A DNA stretch of 64,000 nucleotides from Mesorhizobium sp. M1B.F.Ca.ET.045.04.1.1 (GTDB taxonomy: Bacteria > Pseudomonadota > Alphaproteobacteria > Rhizobiales > Rhizobiaceae), in contig NZ_CP034448.1 of NCBI RefSeq assembly GCF_003952465.1, positions 4,565,001 to 4,629,000 on the forward strand. Reading direction: 5' to 3'. The notes under the pieces were generated by a model, which was given only the letters and a program-made list of their open reading frames with translations, was not told where the DNA came from and searched no databases. This document shows, in pieces, positions 41,998-50,673 of the stretch; the stretch's first letter is position 1, and every line of letters starts with the position of its first letter. The position numbers were made by a program, and so were the translations under genes.

Positions 41998-43685
41998 TGA
42001 CGAGTTTGGACGGATTTTTCGATACGAGGCCTGAAGCTCCTGTCAGGATTGATCGATGGACAATTCTTATCCTGTTCGGGACAATCGCAGCACTGGAACT
42101 GGCTACGGCGCTATTTCGGGAAATTAACTGGGACGAATTCCATTTCCTGTCGCTGGTTTTCGAATACAAGCGTGCTTCGCTTAGTCTTGCCCTGCAGACG
42201 TTTCACGTCCATTTGTTTTCTTGGCTGACGTTGCTGCCCACCGACGAAATAGGTGCAATTGCCATTGCGCGCTGCCTGATGTGGCTTCTTCACCTGGCCA
42301 CGCTCTGGTTCCTCTTCAAGACGGCCGAGAGCCTCGTTTCCATTCGCGGGGCTTTATGGGCGACGGTGCTTTACGCCACGCTGAGTTTCGTGATGCGGAG
42401 CGCGACGAGCTTCCGTGCCGACCCGATCATCACGGCGCTTCTGATGGGGGCACTATTCGGCCTGACGCGCGACCGCCTCCCGCTCAGGCTGCTCATCCTT
42501 TCTGCGCTGGCGGTAACGTTTGCGGGCCTGATCTCGATAAAAGCGGTCTTTTATGTCCCGACCATAACAATGGTCGCGGTCCTGCAGCTGGTGCGCATCC
42601 ACGACAAGGTATTGCTGCGGAATATGGTCATCGCGCTCGCGATAGCCGTCGCGGCATTCGCCATCTTGTTTCTTTGTCACTCGGCAAGCCTGGCGCAGGT
42701 CGTATCTCAGGCTGGGAACACGCTGACCTCCGTCTACAACAAGCAACTGGTTGATAGCAATCTCTTCTACGGGGCGAGATTTCTGGCGTACTCGCTGGCG
42801 GTAGACGCGCTGCAATGGTCGGTGATCTGCGCCGGAATCGGCCTGGCTGTGGCTCGGACAATCACCAATAGCGGCGCGGAGAGGCTCCGCGCATTGACTA
42901 TACTTAGCTTCGCCTTACCGTTGTTGTGCGTTATCTTCTATAGAAACAGCTTTCCCTACTTCTATGTGTTCATGATGGCACCCGTGGCGGTGGTCGGAGC
43001 GTTGGCCGCGGATAAGCTTGGTTCCCTATCAAAAATTTTAGGGGCAATCCCCGTGATATTCGTCGCGTTGGCCGTGGGGCATGCGATTCCAGAATTTCAG
43101 CGAGGCCAATCGGCTCAGCAATCACTGATCTCCGCCGTGCATCAACTCTTCCCGGATCCGGTACCCTATATTGCTCAAACGGGCATGGTTGCATCCTATC
43201 CCCATGCGGGATTTTTGATGAGCACTTGGGGAATTGAAGAATATCGCGATCGAGAAGAGCCCGTGCTTCTGCATGCGATCGAAAAAGAAAGACCGCTTTT
43301 CGTCATTGTCTCGGGTCCGGCGCTTTCGGCTGCGCTGGAACCCGGCACTGTATCGATCGATGCGGACGAAGGATTGCTCCCAGCCGACATAGCGGCTTTG
43401 AAGGAGAATTATGTCCGGCATTGGGGTCCAATTTGGATCGCGGGAAAGCAGTTGCCCGCTACAGGCGGGAGTGAAGCCACATTCGCGATCCACATTCCGG
43501 GACCCTATTCTGTGACGGCCGATGCACCGGTTGAAATTGATCGGCGGTTGGTCCTGCCGGGCGATGTTGTCGAACTCGCTGGGGGTACGCATAGCTATCG
43601 GGGCGGAGTTGCCGCGTTACGCCGCGGACGGAACCTGCCGGTTCCCGCGCGCGAGCCGCCAACGGCGATCTTCACCGGATTCTAG
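41997..43685 (+). CDS. GT39-like polytopic membrane glycosyltransferase (putative)
   Basis: This protein of about 562 residues has roughly ten hydrophobic segments in its first 380 residues and a soluble C-terminal part. The first loop after helix 1 contains REINWDEFHFLSLVFEY, which carries acidic residues where GT-C/GT39 enzymes bind the polyprenyl-phosphate sugar and metal. A patterned AHLFSWLT-like histidine loop follows (TFHVHLFSWLTLLPTDE). It probably transfers a sugar from the lipid carrier, perhaps the product of the preceding GT2, to a glycan or lipid on the periplasmic side. The assignment rests on topology and the acidic loop, not on a full motif set. ATG 41997 overlaps the GT2 stop codon; a GTG one codon earlier is possible. 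Confidence 0.68.
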   Translation: MTSLDGFFDTRPEAPVRIDRWTILILFGTIAALELATALFREINWDEFHFLSLVFEYKRASLSLALQTFHVHLFSWLTLLPTDEIGAIAIARCLMWLLHLATLWFLFKTAESLVSIRGALWATVLYATLSFVMRSATSFRADPIITALLMGALFGLTRDRLPLRLLILSALAVTFAGLISIKAVFYVPTITMVAVLQLVRIHDKVLLRNMVIALAIAVAAFAILFLCHSASLAQVVSQAGNTLTSVYNKQLVDSNLFYGARFLAYSLAVDALQWSVICAGIGLAVARTITNSGAERLRALTILSFALPLLCVIFYRNSFPYFYVFMMAPVAVVGALAADKLGSLSKILGAIPVIFVALAVGHAIPEFQRGQSAQQSLISAVHQLFPDPVPYIAQTGMVASYPHAGFLMSTWGIEEYRDREEPVLLHAIEKERPLFVIVSGPALSAALEPGTVSIDADEGLLPADIAALKENYVRHWGPIWIAGKQLPATGGSEATFAIHIPGPYSVTADAPVEIDRRLVLPGDVVELAGGTHSYRGGVAALRRGRNLPVPAREPPTAIFTGF

Positions 43686-43702
43686 GTGAGGGGTCTGCTG
43701 GT

Positions 43703-44920
43703 TTGCGCGTCCTGATCTCAACGTCTACTTTTCCTCGCTTTCATGGCGATAATGTCACCCCCTTCATGGCCGATCTGGTTTTCGCGCTCGCCGCCCGGGG
43801 AATAGAACTGGACGTGTTGGCTCCCCATGCGCCCGGCAGCAAGACGTTCGAGGACCTGGGCAACGGGGTCACCGTTCATCGCTTTCGATATGCCTGGCCT
43901 GAAAAGATGGAAAACGTCTTCTATGGCGCAGGGGCGCTCGAAAACATCAAGTCGAAGCCATCAAAAGCGATAAAGCTGCCACTCATCGCGGTCGCGCAAG
44001 CTGCTGCTACTTATCAGCTAGCCAGGTCGCGTCGCCACCGTCTGATCCATGCACATTGGGTGGTCCCGCAAGGAATCACGGCATTGCCTTCCTGCCTCGA
44101 TCGAACGGCCCTCGTCGTCAGTGCGCATGGCAGTGACGTTCTCGGCTTGCAGGGACGCCTGCCGATGTGGGCGAAACAGCTTGTCGCGCGGCATGCATCG
44201 GTCCTGACAGCTAATTCTGCCGCCACGGCGGCTGCCCTACGCATGTTGGGCGCAAACCCCGATCGCGTCCAGATCGTTCCGATCGGAGCATCTCCTCGAA
44301 CTCGTGAGGCAACGATCCCGTCCTGGAAATGTGGATTCGCCGACGAAGCAAACCCGCTCTTGCTTTTCGTCGGAAGGCTAATTGACTGTAAGGGAGCAGA
44401 GGACGCAGTCGCCGCGCTCGCATCGCTGCAAAGCCGTCTGCCGGGCGCAAGACTCGTTGTCGTGGGCGATGGGCCGGAACGGCAAACGCTCGAGGCAAAG
44501 GCCGCGTCTCTTGAGGTGCGCGACCGCATATTGTTTACGGGTTGGCTTCAGCCGGCGAACGTTAGCCATTGGATGCGCAGAAGCGATGTTCTGATCGTTC
44601 CCTCCCGCCGTGCGGCAGATGGCACAATGGAAGCGCAGGGCGTCGTGCCGCTCGAAGCGATGCTCCATGATCTGCCTGTGATTGCGTCGCGAAGCGGCGG
44701 TCTTGTCGACATCATTCGCCATGAGGAGACAGGGCTTCTGGTTGCCGAGCGATCTCCGGGAGAAATCGCGGACGCGGTGGAGAGGATGGTTGCAAATAGG
44801 AGCTTTGCAACAGGCCTGGCCGCCAGCGCCAAGGAATGGGTCCTGTCGGAGGGTACGATGGCCAAGACCGCCGAACGATTCCACGAGATCTATCGGCGAA
44901 TTTTATCAACCGAAAGATGA
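43703..44920 (+). CDS. Family 4 glycosyltransferase
   Basis: This 405-residue cytoplasmic or peripheral GT-B enzyme has the N-terminal LISTSTFPRFHGDNVTPFMADLVFALAARG (acceptor-domain start), LIHAHWVVPQG and LVVSAHGSDVL. The C-terminal donor domain carries LLLFVGRLIDCKGAEDAVAALA, LVVVGDGPERQTLEAKA and the retaining GT4 signature EAQGVVPLEAMLHDLPVIASRSGGLVDII, with the E-x7-E acid pair. It should add a sugar from a nucleotide donor to a lipid-linked glycan. The start is TTG 43703 with GAGGGG nine bases upstream. It lies 17 bases after the membrane transferase gene in the same operon. Confidence 0.92.
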   Translation: MRVLISTSTFPRFHGDNVTPFMADLVFALAARGIELDVLAPHAPGSKTFEDLGNGVTVHRFRYAWPEKMENVFYGAGALENIKSKPSKAIKLPLIAVAQAAATYQLARSRRHRLIHAHWVVPQGITALPSCLDRTALVVSAHGSDVLGLQGRLPMWAKQLVARHASVLTANSAATAAALRMLGANPDRVQIVPIGASPRTREATIPSWKCGFADEANPLLLFVGRLIDCKGAEDAVAALASLQSRLPGARLVVVGDGPERQTLEAKAASLEVRDRILFTGWLQPANVSHWMRRSDVLIVPSRRAADGTMEAQGVVPLEAMLHDLPVIASRSGGLVDIIRHEETGLLVAERSPGEIADAVERMVANRSFATGLAASAKEWVLSEGTMAKTAERFHEIYRRILSTER

Positions 44921-44978
44921 ACCCATTGATGCTGCGCAAGTTACCGGCATTTCGAATAGAAGGGCGTCGAGCGAAATT

Positions 44979-45653
44979 ATGTCGTTGAAGAAATGGGCAA
45001 AAAAGAGTTGGCTTGCGGGACCGCTCGTTCGGCAGGTATATTTTGCCTTGGCCGCGCTGAAATTTCGAAATTCTGCCGACTATTGGGAAAAGCGCTACAG
45101 GGCTGGCGGCACGTCGGGTGCCGGCTCAGCTAACCGTCTCGCGCGGTTTAAGGCCGATTTTCTCAACCGTTTTGTAGCAGATCATGAAATTCAGTCGGTC
45201 GTTGAGTTCGGCTGCGGCGACGGGATGCAACTGGCCCTGGCAGAATATCCAAAGTACTTAGGGCTCGATAATGCTCCTTCGGCGGTCGCACGGTGCCGGG
45301 AGCGGTTCGCGAATGATCCGACCAAACGCTTCAAGCTTGTCGACAGCGACCCGGGTCACCACGATCTCGCGCTGTCGTTGGACGTAGTATATCACCTCGT
45401 GGAAGACAGGGTTTTTGATACGTATATGCGTAACCTGTTCTCTGCTTCGGAGCGGTTTGTCATTCTGTATTCAAGCAATTCAACCGAATCGACCCCGGAA
45501 CCGCACGTCAAGCATCGTAGGTTTACGAACTGGATCGAGGTCAATCTACCGGAGTGGAAACTTTGTTCGGTGACTCCGAACGCTTATCCGCTCGATCCGC
45601 GCGATCCCGACAACACATCCTTTGCCGATTTCTATGTATACGGCCGATACTAG
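44979..45653 (+). CDS. Class I SAM-dependent methyltransferase
   Basis: This 224-residue protein has the Rossmann methyltransferase motif I SVVEFGCGDGMQLALAEYPKYLGLDNAPSAVARC (glycine-rich loop and the acidic LDNA end of strand 2). LSLDVVYHLVEDRVFDTYMRNLF is motif II and post-II. The N terminus is basic and amphipathic. In this setting it probably methylates a sugar or glycan end group, but that is inferred from its neighbours. The ATG at 44979 has no strong ribosome site; translation may be coupled to the glycosyltransferase gene 58 bases upstream. Its end overlaps the convergent membrane-protein gene by four bases. Confidence 0.85.
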   Translation: MSLKKWAKKSWLAGPLVRQVYFALAALKFRNSADYWEKRYRAGGTSGAGSANRLARFKADFLNRFVADHEIQSVVEFGCGDGMQLALAEYPKYLGLDNAPSAVARCRERFANDPTKRFKLVDSDPGHHDLALSLDVVYHLVEDRVFDTYMRNLFSASERFVILYSSNSTESTPEPHVKHRRFTNWIEVNLPEWKLCSVTPNAYPLDPRDPDNTSFADFYVYGRY

Positions 45654-46567
45654 TCAGATGGGGATCTCAATCGCCTTGTTCCCACAAGAAAGACCGCCAG
45701 CAAAAGCAAACCCAGCACTACGGCAATTCGGTTGGTTCCAGCAATCACGAAACCTGCGACGGCATCGATATTGGCAAGCGGCGAGAGCAATGCGGTTATC
45801 GCCTCCGTGATCCCCAAGCCTGCCGGAACGAGAGAGGTTAGCGTTCCGATTATGGAGGCTATCGAAAAGGTCGAAGCCTGATTGAAGCCGAGGCCGATCC
45901 CGAGCGCCCTTGCCGCGAGGCAGAGCCGAAAGGCCTCGAGGACCAAGCCGGCAAGCTTTACCGCCAATGCCGAAACGACCAGTCTCCAGCCGGGTCGGAG
46001 ACGGACCAGGAAGACGATGCTGACTCCAGCGCACAGCGATCCGACAGCGACAAAGCCTGCGCCGATTTTGATATGGCCGAGCGCAAGAAGGAATAGGCCC
46101 GAATAGCCAAACGCTGCCCCAAACCACAACGCCATGAATACGAGAATCAGGCTGCCTCCAAGTTGCAGTCCGACTCCGTGTGCTCGTAGCGCCGCAGCGC
46201 GCGATAGTAGGCCAGCCGGTAAAAACAGCATATTGGCGGCACTTGAAAAGACGCCAATTTCGAATGCGTTTGCCCAGGCCATGTTCTTCTTTGCCATTGC
46301 TGCCATGATCTGGAGCTCAAGCGCATTCAGCGCCGCCGTAGCCGGCACCGCGACCAGGACAAGGAAGACAAATGGAGTTGCGTTAAGCCGTTCGATCAGG
46401 CCAGGCATGCTTTGGATGGCCAACAGCAGCCCGCCGGCAAAAATCGATATCGCCACTACGAGTCCAAAATTGCGAATGGACGCACGGTGGGAATGTCCCC
46501 AGTTGAAAACCTGGTCGCCCAGGACGGTTAGTCGGGACACCACCAAGCTTGCTTTGGCCGAATTCAA
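45650..46567 (-). CDS. Lysylphosphatidylglycerol synthase TM region/UPF0104-type membrane protein
   Basis: This 305-residue protein has about eight hydrophobic helices and the pattern of the LPG_synthase_TM/AglD-like superfamily. The support is NALELQIMAAMAKKNMAWANAFEIGVFSSAANMLFLPAGLLSRAAALRAHGV and the late STFSIASIIGTLTSLVPAGLGITEAITALLSPLANIDAVAGFVIAGTNRI. The VPAGLGxxE block is diagnostic. There is no catalytic soluble domain. Members next to glycosyltransferases are suspected lipid-carrier flippases, which fits the island, but this is inferred. It starts at TTG 46567, overlapping the FkbM gene's stop by four bases, with GGGGTGA upstream. Confidence 0.82.
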   Translation of the reverse strand: MNSAKASLVVSRLTVLGDQVFNWGHSHRASIRNFGLVVAISIFAGGLLLAIQSMPGLIERLNATPFVFLVLVAVPATAALNALELQIMAAMAKKNMAWANAFEIGVFSSAANMLFLPAGLLSRAAALRAHGVGLQLGGSLILVFMALWFGAAFGYSGLFLLALGHIKIGAGFVAVGSLCAGVSIVFLVRLRPGWRLVVSALAVKLAGLVLEAFRLCLAARALGIGLGFNQASTFSIASIIGTLTSLVPAGLGITEAITALLSPLANIDAVAGFVIAGTNRIAVVLGLLLLAVFLVGTRRLRSPSD

Positions 46568-47382
46568 GCGCTGTCACCCCGCACCGCCACGATATGATGA
46601 CTGGGCGTATGATCCGATGGCGATCTATCCGGGAGCCGGGTCAAGCGATAGCCGGCTTCTATCAGCACCCTCATGGCCCGTCTCACTTCCTCGGGCGCGA
46701 AATCATGCATCTCGCAGATCACGACCGGATGTGTCTGCAACGTTTTCGTTGCTCCTTGCAGGGCGTCTGCCTCGCCTCCCTCGATATCTATCTTTATCAC
46801 GTCGGGGCGTGGGTAGCCTTCAGCTACGAGGCTATCGATGCACCTGACTTGCACGCTCACAGGATCGACGGCTTTCTCCCCGGACCCGACTAGCTTCCCC
46901 GACATTGCGCCACCCCTGAGGTCGAACACCCTCGCTTCGTCGGCAGCACCAATCGCGAATTCGTGCAGCGATACGTTGGGGGCACCGTTTTCCAGAGTCC
47001 GGCGGAAATACCTAAGGTTGATCTCACCGGGCTCAAACGCAAGCACTCGACCCGTTGGGCCCACAATCTTCGACGCGATCAGCGAATGCAATCCGATATT
47101 GGCGCCAATATCGTAGAAAACCGCCCCTGGCTCCAGATAGCGATGGAGCAGAGCGGTGACTTCTGGCTCGTGATTTTTTGGGTTGGTTGCGTTCCAGTGC
47201 AGCATGGGGTTGAAGAAGAGGTCGTAACCGTTTGGCAGTTTGACCTGATCGATGCTCCCCTTGGACGCCCGCTGCAAAACCTTGCCCAATCCGAGCCTAT
47301 CCAGCAAAAAGCGCCTGCCAGCGTGGGGAACTATATTGCCGAGAACGTTTACCAGATGAAATGCATGCTTAATAGTATTCAT
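46564..47382 (-). CDS. FkbM family methyltransferase
   Basis: This 272-residue protein has the FkbM-type SAM-binding region: PGAVFYDIGANIGLHSLIASKIVGPTGRVLAFEPGEINLRYFRRTLENG, and later PDVIKIDIEGGEADALQGATKTLQTHPVVICEMH. FkbM enzymes usually methylate hydroxyl groups of sugars or polyketides. In this island a glycan target is likely. GGAGGG lies five bases before the ATG. It is upstream of and translationally coupled to the LPG_TM-type gene. The two run opposite to the glycosyltransferase operon and meet it at 45650. Confidence 0.9.
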   Translation of the reverse strand: MNTIKHAFHLVNVLGNIVPHAGRRFLLDRLGLGKVLQRASKGSIDQVKLPNGYDLFFNPMLHWNATNPKNHEPEVTALLHRYLEPGAVFYDIGANIGLHSLIASKIVGPTGRVLAFEPGEINLRYFRRTLENGAPNVSLHEFAIGAADEARVFDLRGGAMSGKLVGSGEKAVDPVSVQVRCIDSLVAEGYPRPDVIKIDIEGGEADALQGATKTLQTHPVVICEMHDFAPEEVRRAMRVLIEAGYRLTRLPDRSPSDHTPSHHIVAVRGDSA

Positions 47383-47671
47383 CGAGGCCCTCCGGAAAAC
47401 TTGCTCACGCCCCGTTCAGAATGAAGAAACTACCGGTGGCGAGGCAGCGGCGCTATCAAATTAAGCGGCATTACCTTTTTTTTAATGAAAGCCGAGACGA
47501 AAATCACCCTTGCTGATGGCAAGGAGAGGACGAGAGCGGCTGCACCGATGCCCGGGAACGCCGGGCCAAGGGCCGGTTGGCCCACCCAAAGCAGCCATGG
47601 TCCGGAATCCCCGAAAGCGACGCCGCCCCACAGACCGAGAAGGACGACGAAACCTATCCGCGCACGTCTGC
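47383..47671. other. Intergenic gap with an open hydrophobic frame but no start
   Basis: No complete gene is seen between the DMT transporter and the FkbM gene. On the minus strand one frame stays open from the DMT stop to 47430. It encodes two hydrophobic stretches (GFVVLLGLWGGVAFG; FPGIGAAALVLSLPSARVIFVSAF) without a proper start codon. It could be the remnant of a membrane-protein gene. Confidence 0.35.
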
Positions 47672-48553
47672 CTAGGAGGTGGCGACTTCGGCGGGCTGCG
47701 GCGCTTTCCGCTGCAGGTTGAGCAGGTTGCCGGTCAGGATCAGCAAGGCACCGCCGGCGGTGAAGATATCGATCTGCTCGTTGTAAAGCAGCCAGCCGAT
47801 CAGCGCCGATAGCGGCACGCGCAGGAAGTCCATCGGCGAAATGACGGTCGCATCGGCGTGGCTGAGCGCGCGCGCCATGCAGTAATGCGAAGACATGCCG
47901 GTAAAGGCGACCAGGAATATCGACGGCCAGAGTTCGAACGCCGGGTTGCGCCAGACGTAGAGCGCCGGGACGAGGCCGACCGCGGACTGGATGATCAGCA
48001 TCCAGAAGATGATGCGCACGACGCTGTCGGTTCGCGTCAGCGACTTGACCATGACCACCGAGACTCCGAAGCACATCGCGGCCCCCAACACGACGAGATG
48101 ACCGGGATCGACGGAGCCCGCGCCAGGGCGCACGATGATCACCACCCCGATCAACCCCAGCATGATCGCCGTCAGCCTCGGCCGCGACAGCCTTTCGCCG
48201 AGAAAGCTCACCGCCAGGATCGCGGTCCAGATCGGGGTCGTGAACTCGATCGAGATCAGCACCGCCAGCGGAATCAACGTCAGCGCATAGAGCCAGGCGG
48301 CCTGGCCGGCATAGTGGACGAGGTTGCGGGCGACGTGGGCGAGCGGGCGCTCTGTGCGCATCGCCTTGAAGCCGCCCCCCGCCATCACCAGCGGCAGCAG
48401 GATGAAAAAGCCGATCACCGAGCGCAGCTCCAGCACCTGGAAGACATTGAGCGCGGCCGTCGCGGTGCGGCCGGCGACCGACATCGCCAGGAAGGAGGCG
48501 ATCGACAACGCCATCCAGAGCGCGGCCTTGGTGATCGAGGGAGCGGGTGTCAT
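47672..48553 (-). CDS. DMT family transporter (EamA domains)
   Basis: This 293-residue protein has ten hydrophobic helices arranged as two EamA repeats of five. The first starts ALWMALSIASFLAMSVAGRTA, with the family motif LIPLAVLISIEFTTPIWTAILAVSFLGERLSRPRLTAIMLGLIGVVIIVRPG. The second half ends ATVISPMDFLRVPLSALIGWLLYNEQIDIFTAGGALLILTGNLLNL. Both carry the end-of-repeat glutamate (GE, NE) typical for drug/metabolite exporters. The substrate is unknown. ATG 48553 is favoured over an upstream GTG. Confidence 0.92.
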   Translation of the reverse strand: MTPAPSITKAALWMALSIASFLAMSVAGRTATAALNVFQVLELRSVIGFFILLPLVMAGGGFKAMRTERPLAHVARNLVHYAGQAAWLYALTLIPLAVLISIEFTTPIWTAILAVSFLGERLSRPRLTAIMLGLIGVVIIVRPGAGSVDPGHLVVLGAAMCFGVSVVMVKSLTRTDSVVRIIFWMLIIQSAVGLVPALYVWRNPAFELWPSIFLVAFTGMSSHYCMARALSHADATVISPMDFLRVPLSALIGWLLYNEQIDIFTAGGALLILTGNLLNLQRKAPQPAEVATS

Positions 48554-48745
48554 GCGCGCTATTTCGCAAGCCGGACGTGCGACCGCAACCGCTAGTCGCC
48601 GCATTCGTGTGGGCCAGCCCGGCGGCGTTAAAAACCGGCGTTAAAAAACAGTCATGTTGAAGGCGGAACCTGCGGCCGTCGCAGGCGTTCCGAGTCGTTG
48701 TGTTCGCAAGCTTTGGCACGTCCGATGCCGAGGGGGAGATTTCCA

Positions 48746-49252
48746 ATGAAATCGATGATGCTGTTTGTGCTCGCCGGCTGCCTGACGGCGACAGTGGCTG
48801 ACGCCCGCGCCGACGATGCCGATTTCCTGCGCTCGTTCCAGGGCAGCTTCGCCGGCAACGGCACCCTCAAGGTGAGCGCCAGTGCGCCGACGGTGAATAT
48901 TGCCTGCACCTTCAAATCCGGCGCCACCTCGACCTCGCTGTCGCTCGACGGCAAATGCCGTGGATTGATCCTGATGACGCGGGCGATCAGCGCCGACCTC
49001 AAGGCCAGCGGCGCCGGCTACACCGGCGTCTATATCGGTTCGCGCACGGGACCGGCGCGGTTGAACGGGCGCCGTTCGGGAAACGCGCTCAATCTCGGCA
49101 TTCGCTGGGCAAAGGAGGTCAACGGCGATCGCAAGGCGCAATTGACTGTAGAAAAGACCGGCGGCGACAGCATGCGGCTGACGGTGACCGACACCGATCC
49201 AAAAACCGGCAAGACCATGGTGACGAGCCGGATCGACTTGCAGCGCAGCTGA
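48746..49252 (+). CDS. Small exported protein of unknown function
   Basis: This 168-residue protein has a clear signal peptide (KSMMLFVLAGCLTATVADARA, with a possible cut after ADA or ARA). A beta-rich domain follows: FLRSFQGSFAGNGTLKVSASAPTVNIACTFKSGATSTSLSLDGKCRGLILMTRAISADLKASG, with two cysteines that could form a disulfide, and then GLNLGIRWAKEVNGDRKAQLTVEKTGGDSMRLTVTD. The texture suggests an eight-stranded or lipocalin-like periplasmic barrel, but I do not recognise a named family. AGGGGGAGA precedes the ATG at good spacing. It is convergent with dinB. Confidence 0.78.
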   Translation: MKSMMLFVLAGCLTATVADARADDADFLRSFQGSFAGNGTLKVSASAPTVNIACTFKSGATSTSLSLDGKCRGLILMTRAISADLKASGAGYTGVYIGSRTGPARLNGRRSGNALNLGIRWAKEVNGDRKAQLTVEKTGGDSMRLTVTDTDPKTGKTMVTSRIDLQRS

Positions 49253-49280
49253 TCATCCCTGCATGAATGCCGGGCCAGTC

Positions 49281-50596
49281 TCAATCCTCGAGCGGCTCGG
49301 GCGGATTGGCGGCACGGCCTTTGCCAAAAGTGTAACCGGTCTCGACGGCCTTCCTGCCGAACTTGTCGCGCAGCTCGTCGATGGCGGTTTCGGCCAGCGC
49401 GCGTTTGCGGGACTGGACGTCGACCAGGTCTGGCGGATCGGCCTTGCCGTCGTCGGAGAGATCGCTGACGCCGATGCCGAGCAGGCGGAACTTCGTGCCG
49501 TCGGCCTCGCGGCGCAACAGGTCGAGCCCGGTCTGGAAGATGCGGTCGGCCAGCCGTGTCGGATCGCCAAGCTGGCGGTTGCGGGTGCGGAGCTTGAAAT
49601 CCTGCGTCTTCAGCTTCAGCACCACGGTGCGCCCGGCAATGCCGGATTTCTTCAGCCGCGCCGAAACTTTTTCCGACAGGCCGCGCAACACCGGCACCAG
49701 TTCGGCCAAGGAGGCGATATCGGTGTCGAAGGTGGTTTCGGCCGAGACACTCTTGGCGTCGCCGTCGGGGTCGACGCGGCGGTCGTCCTCGCCGCGCGAA
49801 AGCCGGTAGAGCCGGTCGCCCATCACGCCGTAGCGCCGCATCAGCTCGCCGCGCTCCATGCGCTGCAGCTGGGAGATGGTGCGAATGCCGTCGCGCTCCA
49901 GCGTTGCGGCCAGCGCCTTGCCGACACCCCAGATCAGCGTCACCGGCTGTCCGGCGAGGAAGCTCGGCGCCTCCGCTTCGCCAATGACCGAGAAGCCGCG
50001 CGGCTTGCGGAAGTCCGACGCGATCTTGGCCAGAAATTTGCAATAGGAAAGGCCGGCCGAAACCGTGATGCCGAGTTCTTTTTCCACCGTCTGCGCGAAG
50101 CGCGCCAGCACAAGCGCAGGCGGCATGCCGTGCAGCCGCTCGGTGCCGGCGAGGTCGAGAAATGCCTCGTCGATCGAAAGCGGCTCGACCAGCGGCGTCA
50201 GCTTCTGCATCAGCGCGCGCACCTCGCGGCCGACCTGGACATATTTTCCATGTTGGGCGGAATGACCACGGCCTCGGGGCAGGCCTCGAGCGCCTTGAAC
50301 ATGGGCATCGCCGAGCGCACACCCTGGATGCGGGCGATGTAGCAGGCGGTGGAGACGACGCCGCGCCGGCCGCCGCCGACGATCACCGGCTTGTCCTTCA
50401 GCACCGGATTGTCGCGCTTTTCGATCGCCGCGTAGAAGGCATCGCAGTCGATATGGGCGATGTGCAGCCGGTAGAGTTCGGGATGGCGGACAAGACGCGG
50501 ACTGCCGCAGCGCTCGCAGCGGCGTGTCTCGCTGCGCTGCATAGCCAGGCAGTCGCGGCAGAAACCGTGTTCGGGATTGTTGACAGGAGCCGCCAT
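49281..50596 (-). pseudogene. dinB: DNA polymerase IV with a one-base frameshift (dinB pseudogene or sequence error)
   Basis: DinB is the Y-family translesion polymerase. The N-terminal part (from ATG 50596) has a rhizobial zinc-ribbon-like start (FCRDCLAMQRSETRRCERCG), the catalytic HIDCDAFYAAIEKRDNP and reaches AVVIPPNMEN near 50244. The rest (KYVQVGREVRALMQ, the catalytic LSIDEAFLDLAG, then the little-finger domain to the stop) continues in another frame. At 50244-50247 the coding strand has four A residues; five would give an unbroken Met-Glu-Lys-Tyr-Val and a 438-residue protein. As written, translation ends shortly after the shift and the SIDEAF catalytic acids are lost. Confidence 0.9.
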
Positions 50597-50673
50597 TGCT
50601 GCGAACATAAAGAGAACAAACGCAATGGTACGACAGCGCAAGGCCGGCAACAAGGCTGGCCTGGGGAGAACGC

